NCBI GenBank assembly: GCA_004802705.1 | Contig: SGPL01000157.1 | Location: forward strand, 1-60,619 | DNA: 60,619 nt | Direction of reading: 5' to 3' | From: Bondarzewia mesenterica | Lineage: Eukaryota; Basidiomycota; Agaricomycetes; Russulales; Bondarzewiaceae | Shown here: piece after piece, positions 23,248 to 36,400 of the stretch | How positions within the stretch are numbered: the stretch's first letter is position 1 | Layout of the letters: each line of letters opens with the position of its first letter | Notes under the pieces: model-generated | The model's database searches: none | What the model was told of the DNA's origin: nothing | What the model saw: only the letters and a program-made list of their open reading frames with translations | Position numbers and translations under genes: made by a program

Positions 23248-24435
23248 TTCTAAGGTATGAGTTCCGTTCGGTGTATGTATGTTTTGTGAGTGAACTTGTT
23301 ATAAACGCTAGAAATATCTCCCTTATATACCTCTGAGAACTCAGTACGTCAGTGGGATACGCTGCAAAAACCACTTGACTTCCCTGCGTCATAAGAGCAT
23401 CATCATATACACTACTTCGGGGATGGGTGAATTTGAACGCGCAGAGATGTGGAAACGTGGTAAGATTGGACCAACTTTGCTACAAAAGGTAACTCAGGGC
23501 GAAGTACGTAGAGGCCCATCATGTTGGTGAAGCTTGGAGACCCGCCCGCAGTGGTCAATGGCCAGTTACTGAGTCTGGAACTGAGGAGTGGAGGAAGGGG
23601 CGCCCCACCTGCCAAATTGGGGCCGTGACTAAGAAAGCGATACTGAAAGGACTTGGAATCCATGAGAGGAGAGTTTGTTACAAAGGTTTGTTGCCCAGAT
23701 TCTCCCAATGAGTTTCATTTTGCACTCGGCGGCACGTTCAAGTCTTGATATCAATAATTAGACGAAATGTCACCAAAATCAACTATTTCTTTCCTTATAT
23801 CTGATTTTCGGCATCAACAAGAAGCTAGAGTTGTATTTGTCTCCAGCCTTTTCAAAAAAAAGACGATGGGCCAGTCTGCGCGAAATCGTCAGTTTCAAAA
23901 CGGCATACTCTTCAATCGAAGGACCCGTACTACCTGACATATAAGTACTACATACCTGACTTGAATTGATGCCATGGTCGCGTTGGACCTTGTATTACGG
24001 CGGGAAGCTTGCGGTGTGTGCTGCTGCCTAACCGCGCGGCGCGGACCGTATCATTGAGTTGTGAAGTCACTCACTATCGGAGAATTTCAAGCAGTATGCA
24101 AAGTACAAGTCCTTGTAATCAAGAATTGTGTTATGAATAAGATACTTCAAATCATCGCTCAACATCGCAGAAGGGGTTTATTCTGAAGAGTGGACAAGTT
24201 AACTTGTTGTGGAAACGTGTTGAAAACCAAGATGAGTCCATGACAGTCGAACCGACCTGTTCGTTCGGTCAGCTGACCGAACTCAATGACCTGGCTGACA
24301 TAAGTAGGGCGTCTCGTAGCGGTACCGTCTTGAAAGCTTGACTCTTGACCTTGTCGCCATTTTCGTTAGCGCGTTCACGAGTCGTCCCTCCAACTTGCAG
24401 TTCAAGCTCCTATTGTCAAAAAAGCAGAGAATAAT
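23248..24435. other. divergent intergenic region upstream of alpha-tubulin
   Basis: Holds the promoters of the CsbD-like gene (left) and alpha-tubulin (right). A minus-strand opening at 23412-23708 has no recognisable content. A perfect palindrome lies at 24263-24282. Confidence 0.6.
24263..24282. promoter_or_regulatory. perfect 20-bp palindrome upstream of alpha-tubulin
   Basis: The half-site GTTCGGTCAG is followed directly by its exact reverse complement. It lies 153 bp before the alpha-tubulin ATG. A related GAACCGAC occurs just before it (about 24248). Such symmetry fits a homodimeric transcription-factor site; the factor is unknown. Confidence 0.45.
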
Positions 24436-27023
<2,588 letters not shown>

Positions 27024-28946
27024 CTACACGACCAAGTACTCGTCCGTCGTAACGGTCGCGTCTTCCGAGAATTCGAGCTCCTCCCCGCTATCTGCGCGGA
27101 CCACCGATGCGACACGCACGCCGACAGTGTTGCCCTGGCCAATAAAAGCTACCCGGACAGGGAAGAATGCGCCGATGTCGTCCCCGCCGATAGAGAACTC
27201 CATGGACCCCGATCGTTCCTCGGCGTTCACCAGCGGGATTGACCATTCGAGCGAGTGGCTCGAGGGGTCCAGTTGCCAGTCGCCCGTGTGGGAGGCCACC
27301 GTAGGATATGAGCCAGCGCTGCAGAAATAGATGATGAGGCAGACGGATCGAGATGGGGATAGACTTACGGGAGCGGGATGGTAATGACCACATCGTACAG
27401 TGTAACATTCTTGTTCTCCAGCTCGTATTCGATGTTGACCTCACACGTCCCGTCGTTTGATGGTGTTGGCCAGCAATTGACTATGAGTGCGTGCTCCTGT
27501 CAGTGTTTTCACGTTCCGCAATCGAAGTACACGCAACATACTTGATAGGGGCACGTAACTCTCGTCTTTTCCGGAGTATCGCCACTTGAGCACGGCAAGC
27601 GACTGGTTGACAGGGAACCCACGCGCAGAGTCCTTCAGAGCAATGATCCTGTCCTTATTCGCGACGAACTTGCCAACGTTCGGATGTTGCTTGAACTGGA
27701 GCTCTGAACCAAATTCAGACGGTGCGGGAAGCAGTGTGACCTTGATGCGCGAAAAGTCGGGGTCGGATACGCGCAAATTCATGTCGCCCTTTAACTCCAG
27801 AGACTCTAGACCGCCCTCGCGTGACAAGGTTAGAGTAAGATGCTCTTTGGTGGCAATGTGGATGCTGCCGCGAAAGCTCTCCATTACGACTGATCAAGAG
27901 GGAAAAAAGTGCAATACTCACCTTCCGGGGGTGACGGCAGGCAGGCTCCCTCTTGATTCTTTCGCTAACGCCAACTGTGGTGTCGAGGTGACAGCGGGCG
28001 TGGTAGGCACAGACATGTCTTCCGAGATCAGCGCCTCGCCGCCCAGCGCGTCCAAAAGCTCCGCCTGTTTTGTCTTTTTGCTGCCAAGCTTCATGCCACT
28101 GCCCTTGAAAGCAGGCGCGCGCAACGAAGACGGTGCAGGAGACGCGGTGCGCACGGGAGCGGCGGTTGGCGCGTCGAAGCGCTGGGGTACAGGCGAGTAA
28201 CCAGTTGGACCGCTGCCGAGGTAGCCGCCTCCGCCCCCGCCCGCCGCAGTGCGCCGTTGCTGCTCACGGCGCTGCATCTCGAGTTGCTTTGCCCGCCGCT
28301 TAAGCTCCTCCTTCGCCTCCGCTTCTTTATTCTTGGGTACGAGTCAAAATGGACTTCAAGAGGCAAGGCTGAATTCTATAACATACCCGAGAAATAATCT
28401 CCTGGATCTTCTCCTCATGACTCTCCATCTCCAACACACTCCGGATCTGCATCAGGTTGACCTGCTCCCTGAAACCCAAGCTCACAATCTCGTCAAACGC
28501 ACCGAGAAGTTCAAACGAGTTTTTGAGTATCTCGCGTTGGTCCGCGCTTCTGCACATATCGGACACAACTCGGGCAAATAGGTGCAGCGTCTCGATATCT
28601 TGCAAGATATTGGACGCCTTATTGGTGATAAGGACGATATAGAGGTCCTCCAGAGGTTGGTAGACGTAGCGAACATCCGGTGTTTCGACGGAAGTGTGCT
28701 GGGTGTTGGTGGGGATGAGTTTAGGGAAAGACGCCAGAAGTGAATCAATGCGCGCCCGCGACATTTCTCGGAATTGGCGAGAGATTACCGCTAGTGAAGC
28801 AGGCCGCGAACGTTAATTAGTCTGTCAGCCCGAGCTTCGTGGTAGGGCTCACCTTTCCCGCCCTTTGTACATATTGACGCTGCGAGCACAACCTAGCGCA
28901 AAAATTCGACATACATGCATTCGATAACTTGAATTGTGCTCACCAT
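27024..28946 (-). CDS. RET2: coatomer subunit delta (archain)
   Basis: Part of the COPI coat that returns proteins from Golgi to ER; delta-COP belongs to the F-subcomplex related to AP adaptors. The N-terminal longin-like part reads MVVLAASICTKGGKAV, ISRQFREMSRARIDSLLASF, then VRYVYQPLEDLYIVLITNKASNI (about 1-140). A charged linker (KEELKRRAKQLEMQRREQQ) and a Gly/Pro/Ala-rich stretch follow. The C-terminal mu-homology domain holds LTLSREGGLESLELKGDMNLRV, NVGKFVANKDRIIALKD and the end TTDEYLVV. Exon 1 is only the ATG (28944-28946), joined to GTTGTGCTC at 28892, which fits the conserved Met-Val-Val-Leu-Ala-Ala-Ser start. It is divergent from the carbonic anhydrase gene. Confidence 0.93.
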
Positions 28947-29632
28947 TGATTTGAAAATAGGTCAGAGAGTTGTTGCTGTCGTACTTCGCAGTCTGCACGG
29001 TGCTGTACTTGGTGTCACGGTTGTGACAGTATGAGCAGGAATGAGCATCACGTGATCTAATGACACGTAACGCGTTGTCGAGCGCGTTGTTCGCAGTCCG
29101 ACTTTCGACTCGTCTCGCAACATGTATATCAATAACAGTGCACGCAAGGAACGGCAGTTTCGAAACACTCGAGCTTGGACGTTAGTGAGAGACGAAGTTA
29201 CTAGCTCACAGCATAGTGGATATGAGGACTTAGAAGGTGAGCACGGTCGCGTCCGTCAGATTCAGCTGGGAGATACCGCAATCGGGCAGCAAAGGGGCAC
29301 GGAGGCACTTTTAAAGTATGGAGAGTCAATGACAGGTCTCCCTCCGCTTGCCAATAGTTTGCAGATCTAGTAGCGGCGCTCAGGCTCAAAAAACTCGCTG
29401 GCTTAATTTGCACTCCTCCATGACCATACTTTTTCCAACTTCAAACTCCAAGTCTCAGCAAACATGCAGCTCTCTCGCCTGAAATCTTGTGAACATCCCG
29501 ACGAAGCGTCCGCCTTTTCAAGGTTTTTATGACATCATTCCTCATCATCGTTGTCTCGCGGATTCATATATAGGGCTGCATCTCAAGGGCGCTTGACTGA
29601 CATTCACCCCTCTGCCTGTTTACTTCACCGTG
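28947..29632. promoter_or_regulatory. divergent promoter region of delta-COP and carbonic anhydrase
   Basis: Contains two clean palindromes. TGTCAC-ggtt-GTGACA lies at 29013-29028 and ATCACGTGAT, with a CACGTG E-box core, at 29047-29056. CACGTG is a known core for fungal bHLH factors. An 82-codon opening at 29122-29370 is not supported as a gene. Confidence 0.45.
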
Positions 29633-30360
29633 ATGAGTGCGAAGAGTGCACCCTCAGTTGCCGGCAGTTACGCCCGTTACTGCAACATCAATAACCCCAC
29701 CGAGCTTCAAAGCCGTGTTTGGAATATGCCGGGTCCCGAACCCACCAGCAAAATTGCCATCATCACTTGCATGGATGGTCGTCTTGGTGAGTCGTCATCC
29801 ACCCTTTTGCCGTTGTACTGATGAGGATGTTCTGCAGATCCATTCCGGATGTTTGGCTTGAAAGTAGGCGAGGCGCACATCATCCGTCCCGGCGGCGGGA
29901 GGACCTCCGATGCCCTTCGCTCCCTAATTGCATCAGAACATGTCCTACATACGACAGAGATCATGGTGCGCCAGTTTCATCACTCTTCATTCTCTAAGAA
30001 GTCTATTTGTCGCTCAGACTTATTTTAGGTCGTTCATCATACCGACTGCGAGTTCATGCGCGCCCCTAACGATGACAAGGCGCACGAGCACATTGATGAG
30101 GCGCTGCTCAAGTGTAATGGCGTCTCTGATCTCTCGACGAGGCATATACCAATCCAGGTCATAGCTGATGGTGACCTGGAAAGGAGCGTCCGCGAAGACG
30201 TCCAGTTCCTTCGTACTAGCCCGTATATTCGCAACGATGCGGTGATTACTGGATGTGTGTTTTCGTCGTCGTGGTTCACGTTTTCTCAGGTTGACTGACA
30301 CATATCTGCCCAGGGATATATGATACTTTCAAGGGCACCATCCGAGAAGTCCCTACGTGA
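29633..30360 (+). CDS. beta-class carbonic anhydrase
   Basis: Zinc enzyme that interconverts carbon dioxide and bicarbonate. Four exons (29633-29786, 29838-29965, 30029-30254, 30314-30360) join to 184 residues, short but usual for the compact beta class. Zinc ligands are Cys46 in TCMDGRLDP and His98 and Cys101 in HHTDCEF. The Asp48/Arg50 dyad of the CxDxR motif is intact. The glycine-rich segment IIRPGGGRTSDALRSL follows, and the protein ends GWIYDTFKGTIREVPT. There is no transit peptide or signal sequence, so it is probably cytosolic. The form resembles the bacterial Rv1284-like subgroup more than yeast Nce103. The ATG at 29633 follows an in-frame GTG that is not used. Confidence 0.92.
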
Positions 30361-31047
30361 TCCAAGAAGCATTATTCCTGCGCAAAACCTCGACGATGTC
30401 ACTGTAGCTATGATGTTAGCCATGTATGCGGTTCGTCTGCATGGATGTTCTTAGACTTTGCATACCATTGGTGAGGTTAACGTTGGAGGTGTAAATTCAG
30501 ACGGTCTCCTTCACTGATCTTAGGGCAATTGTCATGGTTGGGATATGATATATCTGCATACGCGGACCGTAGAATATCGATGCAGCTGGTAGCATTCACA
30601 GACGGTTCTAGAGTTCCACGACCATCAACGCAACCGCATCGGCTTCAGCCTCCATCATTTCAGATACACTGACTATGTGCGTCCAGGCCTTCGTCTGGTT
30701 CCCCCAGCGGGCCTGGACAAGAAAGGAAACTCATCCACCAGTTGGTCGAAGACGGTTTCTCTCTGGTTGGTATTTTTGTTTCTACAAGTATGCTTGATAG
30801 TTCTATTTGTACTATATTTAATGGACCACATTTTTTCAAGCAGGTGAAATGTTGCGTTGGACGTTGATCAATGATAAATCATCAAGGACGTTGTAAATGG
30901 GATTACGTAAGAAATGGAAGGAGGAGTGGTACTTACAAGGACCGAGAATGGCACATTCTTCCAAATACCTCTGCCAAATTCTCTTCATCGTCAACGAACA
31001 GCCTGGAGGCCATTCCTCTCCTGTCCCCCCAGGTAGTAACATCAACG
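30361..31047. other. intergenic stretch
   Basis: 3' flank of the carbonic anhydrase and promoter of the Ser-rich membrane protein. The reading frame of the latter is open upstream to 30871, but that part lacks protein-like features and would put the signal peptide inside the protein. Confidence 0.55.
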
Positions 31048-32583
31048 ATGCGCCGCACGCCGTCCAGTGCAGCGCGCGTCCTCACAATCCTTTCACTCTT
31101 CTTCTTGTCCTCACTGTCCTTTACTCTCGTTTCTGGCGGCCATGTCAACATCATGGAGGGGAACTCCGCTGCCCTCGCTGCGCAAAAGCGTGGTGTGCAT
31201 TTAATCTCATCTAGGAAGTTCTCATTCGCCAATGCACGCCGCGCAGATGCGGCTAGCGTAGAGCCCAGCCAGCCTAGTGCGCAACCTTCTGCTACACAGA
31301 GAAGTTCGCAAGACGCTGCGTCGTCCACGCAGGTCATATCCACGTCTTCCTCTTCGATAACAGCTGGTCCGAGCTCCAGCACCTCAGTCGCTTCGTCTTC
31401 TGATGCCGCGTCGCCCTCGTCGTTTTCATCGTCCTCATCACCCACCCCCACCTCCGAGTCCTCTTCTTCGTTTAGTTCTTCATCGAGCACGAGTGCTGCT
31501 TCCTCTTCTTCCGCAGAATTTTCATCTTCCACCACATCTTCTTCTTCCGCCTCTTCCTCTTCTTCTTCGCCATCGTCGTCGGCTTCATCGTCTACTCTTT
31601 CCTCTTCGTCGGCCTCTAGGTACGTATCGCCATCCGTCATGCTGAACCAATTTCTGAATATGCACCCACCACTAGCTCATCGTTAGCCTCAAGCTCTGCA
31701 AAGAGCACCGTGACGGCTTCGTCTTCTGCCGCCGTTAAATCCGTATCCACTCATGACACCATAGCTACCGCCACTTTCGTATCCGCCTCCCGCGTTTCCG
31801 CCGCCTCCAGCGCTTCCATCGCATCGGCCTCGCAAACAAGCACATCGGGCGCTGCTTCAACCGGGTACGCAGATTTCCTTCAGGTTTTCTGCCCATCTTA
31901 CGCGTCTTATTTCTCGAACCAGGTTTTTTGCCAATAGGTCTGCCGTTGCGGGGACCTTTGCGGGCGTCGGCATTGCAGCACTCCTCGTCATCGGAGGCGT
32001 TATCTTCCTGTTCGTCCGCAAGCGCAATGCCGCGCGCGAGTTGGACGACGAGGACTTTGCCTACTTCGAAAAGCCCACCGCGCTGTCCGACAACGGCGAC
32101 CACACCACCGGACTGGGCGGCGGGCCCCTCGGCATGAGCGCGACAGACGTCGCTATGAACCCCTACGTGGATCGCGATGTGCACTATGCGAACCAGGCTC
32201 CGTACTCGCGCGCGGCGCCCTTGGCGACCGCAGACGTATACAACCCGACCGACTACGGCATCGCGTACCCGCCCGGCACCGAGTTTCCCCCACACGCGCA
32301 GGCGTACGATGCGCACGGGCAGGTCGCGTATGGCGAGGACCCGCAGCAGTACGCTGCGTACGATCCCTATGCCGTCGACACGCGCGAACGCCAGCCTTCG
32401 CCTCGATCCTCCGGCTTTGGGCACCCGTTCGCAGACCCCTCCAATGCAATGCATGCGCAAGCGGCCCCGCCTGTGCAGTACCCCCATGGTGCATCCCGGC
32501 CCGCGCCCGGCGAGTACGAGCCCTCGCTCGACTCGTTCTACGGCGTCAACAGTGCTGGGATTGGTGCGGGGAGGGCACAGTGA
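31048..32583 (+). CDS. Ser-rich single-pass membrane protein, Mid2/Wsc-like sensor candidate
   Basis: Three exons (31048-31619, 31676-31864, 31938-32583) join to 468 residues. A signal peptide (MRRTPSSAARVLTILSLFFL...) is followed by an ectodomain of about 230 residues that is mostly serine, as in heavily O-mannosylated wall proteins. One transmembrane helix follows (FAGVGIAALLVIGGVIFLFV) with the stop-transfer RKRN. The roughly 200-residue cytosolic tail is rich in Tyr, Pro and Ala (PYVDRDVHYANQAPYS, YGEDPQQYAAYDPYAV). The layout matches yeast Mid2/Wtl1 and Wsc stress sensors of the cell-integrity pathway, but no WSC or other named domain is present. The long acidic minus-strand opening here (30933-31640) is the antisense of the serine codons. 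Confidence 0.78.
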
Positions 32584-33469
32584 ATTCGACGCTTGCAGCC
32601 TCTCTTGTCCGATGGAGAGTCCGTACATAGCCCTCCGTATATACTAGCTCGACAGGGACAGGGTGTCCGTTCGTTGTAAGTCCGGTCTGGTATCCGTGAT
32701 ATGTACGCTCGTGTATTGTCGTTGTGCGTGCAGCGGGCCCTGGCTGGCATATCTGCTTTGTTATGCCTTTGCTGGCTGTTTTCGTTGTGCAAGCGTCGAG
32801 TTTTGGCGTCCGCGGAGTATCCCAGACATATTTTTACGGATTATTCGCTATTTATGGCATCTCCGTGGACAGTTTGTACTCTTTCTACTCTCTCCCCCCT
32901 CTTATGTTTGGTTCGCTTTCTGGTTGTTTTTGTGCTATCCCATGCGATGCGCAACCGTGTCGCGGTTTGCCCGTCCGTTCCAGCGTCCATAACTATGTTC
33001 AACAATGTTTTGACGCTACTTACGGTGCAGGATTGCATCATGCCATTCGTGTACTCGAGTACATTAGTAGGATGGTTTCTTGATTGACTTCTATATTATA
33101 TGAACATCTTCGATACCCGGCCCCTTTCCTCCGTGCTTTCTGCCATTTGTTGCGCCTTACCCTGCCTGCATTTCACCTCATTTTGTTGGGTATCACGTTC
33201 TAAGTATCTCGGCCACCTGTGATGTGAAAATATGTGAATATGCTACGTACTTACTTTGACGAGCCTTTTCGTTCGAATTGGCTCAACGCTCAGGTCATGT
33301 ACTCAATCACGAAGATGATGAAATCACTCAAATTTGACGATGATCCAAGAAAGTATGCAGTATTTTTTAAGAAACAAACTCGAGAATGGCAATTACAACA
33401 CTGTGGTACATTTTCGTATCCAGAGAACACTAGAAACCAAGCCATGCATATATCTGTTTACTTGTTCAT
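32584..33469. other. 3' flanks of convergent genes
   Basis: Between the Ser-rich protein (+) and Nup188 (-). Overlapping 108-128-codon openings at 32663-33087 in three plus frames are Cys/Leu/Phe-rich and look like T-rich 3' UTR, not a gene. Confidence 0.55.
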
Positions 33470-36400
33470 TCACGTCCGAGCCACCACCTTCTCGTTCAAA
33501 AACGCGATCAACACCTTGATCACATCTACGCCCGCCATGGCACCGCTCTCCTTTGCGCTCTTCTCCAGCGTCCCCTTCGCCTTCTCCATCAACGCCTTCA
33601 ACTCGCTCGCCATCTCCCCCGTCATTCCTCTCCTCAACCGCTCCGCCAGCCCCGCAGGCTCCCGCCGCATCCGCCCATCTGCTAAATCCTCCATTTCCGC
33701 ATCGCCTGCCCCTACTGCCGCGCCGCCGCCTTCAAACAGCTCGGGTTTGGCAAGCCATGCCCCGAGTTGCGTCGTGGCATAGAAGAGCACGACTTCAAGG
33801 TTGCGGTGCAGGGTGCGCGTGACCTCTCCTACATCCAGCGGTCGATCGCTGGGTCGTGCCGAGGGGGGTGTGAGTGTCTGTCCGGCGGGTCGCGAACCGA
33901 GCTGGTTGAGTATATCGAGGGTGCAGTTCGCAAGCTCAAGAAGTGTTCCCATCGATGCGGGTTCTCCCAGAACCACTTTCGAGTGCTGCAGTGATTAAAA
34001 AAAAAGGTCAATCAAAGGGTAGGATCAGAATTATTGGGTACACTTACGGGAACAACTAGAGCAATGCGGGATGGCAGGTCTTCTGTGTCACCTCTCAACA
34101 CTGCATCCGACTCGCTAATCGCGATCAACGTGCATATAATGTTGCCAGTCAAACCAAATAGCCTATGCACCAGCCGGGCCAGAAATGGCTTTTTGATTGG
34201 ATCGACGACCTCCGCAAAGCGCACAGACGTGTCGCGGCTATCCTTTTCCAGCTGTGCCCGTTCCTCAGCTGTCACAGGTTCGAGGAGACTGGCGAGTTGG
34301 TTGGGATGCGTCAAGGCGTAGTTCAGCTGCTGAAGCAGGAGCAATGCATTCGAGCTGAAAGCTGAAAGTATGTTCGCTGTCGACGGCTTCCTGTTCGCTG
34401 ACGAAGGTGAAGTGGACGCAATGGAATAGAAGAGGTTGATCACTCGTTCCATCTCCTCAATGAAGGCCAGCGAGAGAGGGTCATTAATGGTCCAGGACAA
34501 GGCTCGGGATATTTGGTTGCCATACAACTGGACAAACCCACTTGCTTCCGCGTCGAAGAAGTGTTTCTGCATCCCTAATGCGGTGATAACGCCGGTGACA
34601 ACAGAGAGCATGACGCAGTATGCCTGGTGTGCGGGATTGCGTTCGCCAGGCAACTCGGGAAGGGTGACATCCATTGAACCAGAACTGATGGTAGAGCTGA
34701 TGCTGTTGTTACTGTAGGCAACGAGAACGCCTTCAGTAGCCAGCCTCTCCGCTGGGGTCTGAAGACTAGCCAAGGCAACGTGGAAACTTAGGATATGTGG
34801 CGCGTACAAGGGTTGCTTCCGAGCACGCGTTAACGGTAAGCTCGACAGCCCAGTCAAGTCTGTTCGTACAAAGAGGTCAAGGCTTGCACGGATCACATCC
34901 GTCTCCTGGCACAGTGTCAGCCAATGCGTCGTGGATGGGTTGATGTCTGTTCGCGTACACTGCTCGAAGACGACAACTAGTAGCTGCATGTCCAGATCCA
35001 GATCTGGGTCTGACCGACTCCGGGCAGTATCGAAAACAAAGCGCAGAGAGTCGATGACAAAGGTCATGGTCACCTCTATCATCGATGCGATGACGAGTCG
35101 TCTGTCGGCATTCAAGGCTTTGGGAAGTCCAGCGAGGTTTCTACACTGCTTGGCACAGAAGTAGATGATCTGGAGGAGCGTCCGGTGGAATGGTGTTGTA
35201 ACGTAACCTCTCACTGACTTTACTGGGGATTGAGGCTCGCTCACGACAATGTCATGTACGTGCTTCACCAGTTGAATTAAGTACTGTACCTCCTTCTCAG
35301 AATCTGATGTTGAGAACCAGGCTAGCTCCAGCAAGGACAGCAATAATGAGAGGCGACCTCCATGAACCTTGGACATTAGTTCCCCTCGCCGTTTCTCTAT
35401 CGCTATGGTTTCAGAAATTGTGGCTGACAACGAAAGGATGGTCGGACGGAGGGTAGTGTTAGCTTTCAGGTGCGGAGCTACTTTCTGCAGCAGGAACTGC
35501 CATGACTCTCCCAATTCTATCTCCATATGTGCCAGCGAAAGGTTCATGTTGATGGAGTACAAGTCATGTAGGAGATTGTCTGCCAGACGCGCGATCCCTT
35601 CCTCGTAATTCTTCCGAATGGGATTCGTTCGAGCTAGAAGAACATCCGAGGTGAATGCAAAATCTTCTCCGAACTCGCGTTCCTCCATAAGAGATCGAGA
35701 CTCTAGCTGAGACAATGATAGATTCGGGAAGTGCGTCTTGACCTTGTCCTCGAAGTCGTCATAGAGCGTCGGGTCGTAAGTGTTGGATGTCGCTTCGGCG
35801 AGATGGTTGACGAGTGAATCCTCATCCTTGAAAATGCCCTCGATTGAGCGATAACTCTGAGGCTTGGCCTGGAACTCAGCGGCACCCTGCGTCTGGGTTT
35901 CCATAGCAATATCCAGAGCCACAATGCGGATAGCATGACTCTTTGCGAAAACGCGGTGCGAGTGGATGAACACGCCATCATGAAGGGAGGATTGTTGCGC
36001 ATCGCCCTCTGTGGCGAAATCAGAGCTCTTGTACTCGGGCGCGGGTGGCATATCCTCCTGTATGATGCCTGCGATCTGTTTCCAAAATTCAGGGCTCTCG
36101 CGAATAGGCTTCAGTACCGTCTGGTGTTCCAAGCCACGCTGCCACACAGCTGTTAGGAAACCCAGAATGCCGGATAGGATTGCAGGATTGACGTCCAAGA
36201 GCTCCCGCCAGGTGCCAAGTCCCTCACGAGCAGCCTGCAGTGCACTGACCTGTTTGCCCTTTCTCTTCTCCTCAATTGGATCAGATTGTGTGGTACTCTT
36301 TGACCTGAGGTCCGAGATTTGGAAGCGACCTGTGACAAATAAGTTACCGAGAGCAGGCTCTTTCTCGACTGCCAAAGCCATAAATCGCCACACCGCAAGG

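Noticed and set aside
30933..31640. 235-codon acidic opening on the minus strand
   Set aside because: It is the antisense of the serine-codon run in the membrane protein at 31048-32583.
31765..32628. 287-codon opening on the minus strand
   Set aside because: Antisense of the tail of the same membrane protein; Arg/Gly/Val-rich composition reflects GC-rich codons, with no motif.
32663..33087. Overlapping 110-128-codon openings downstream of the Ser-rich protein
   Set aside because: Three frames are open together in T-rich DNA, typical of a 3' UTR; no motif or splice support.
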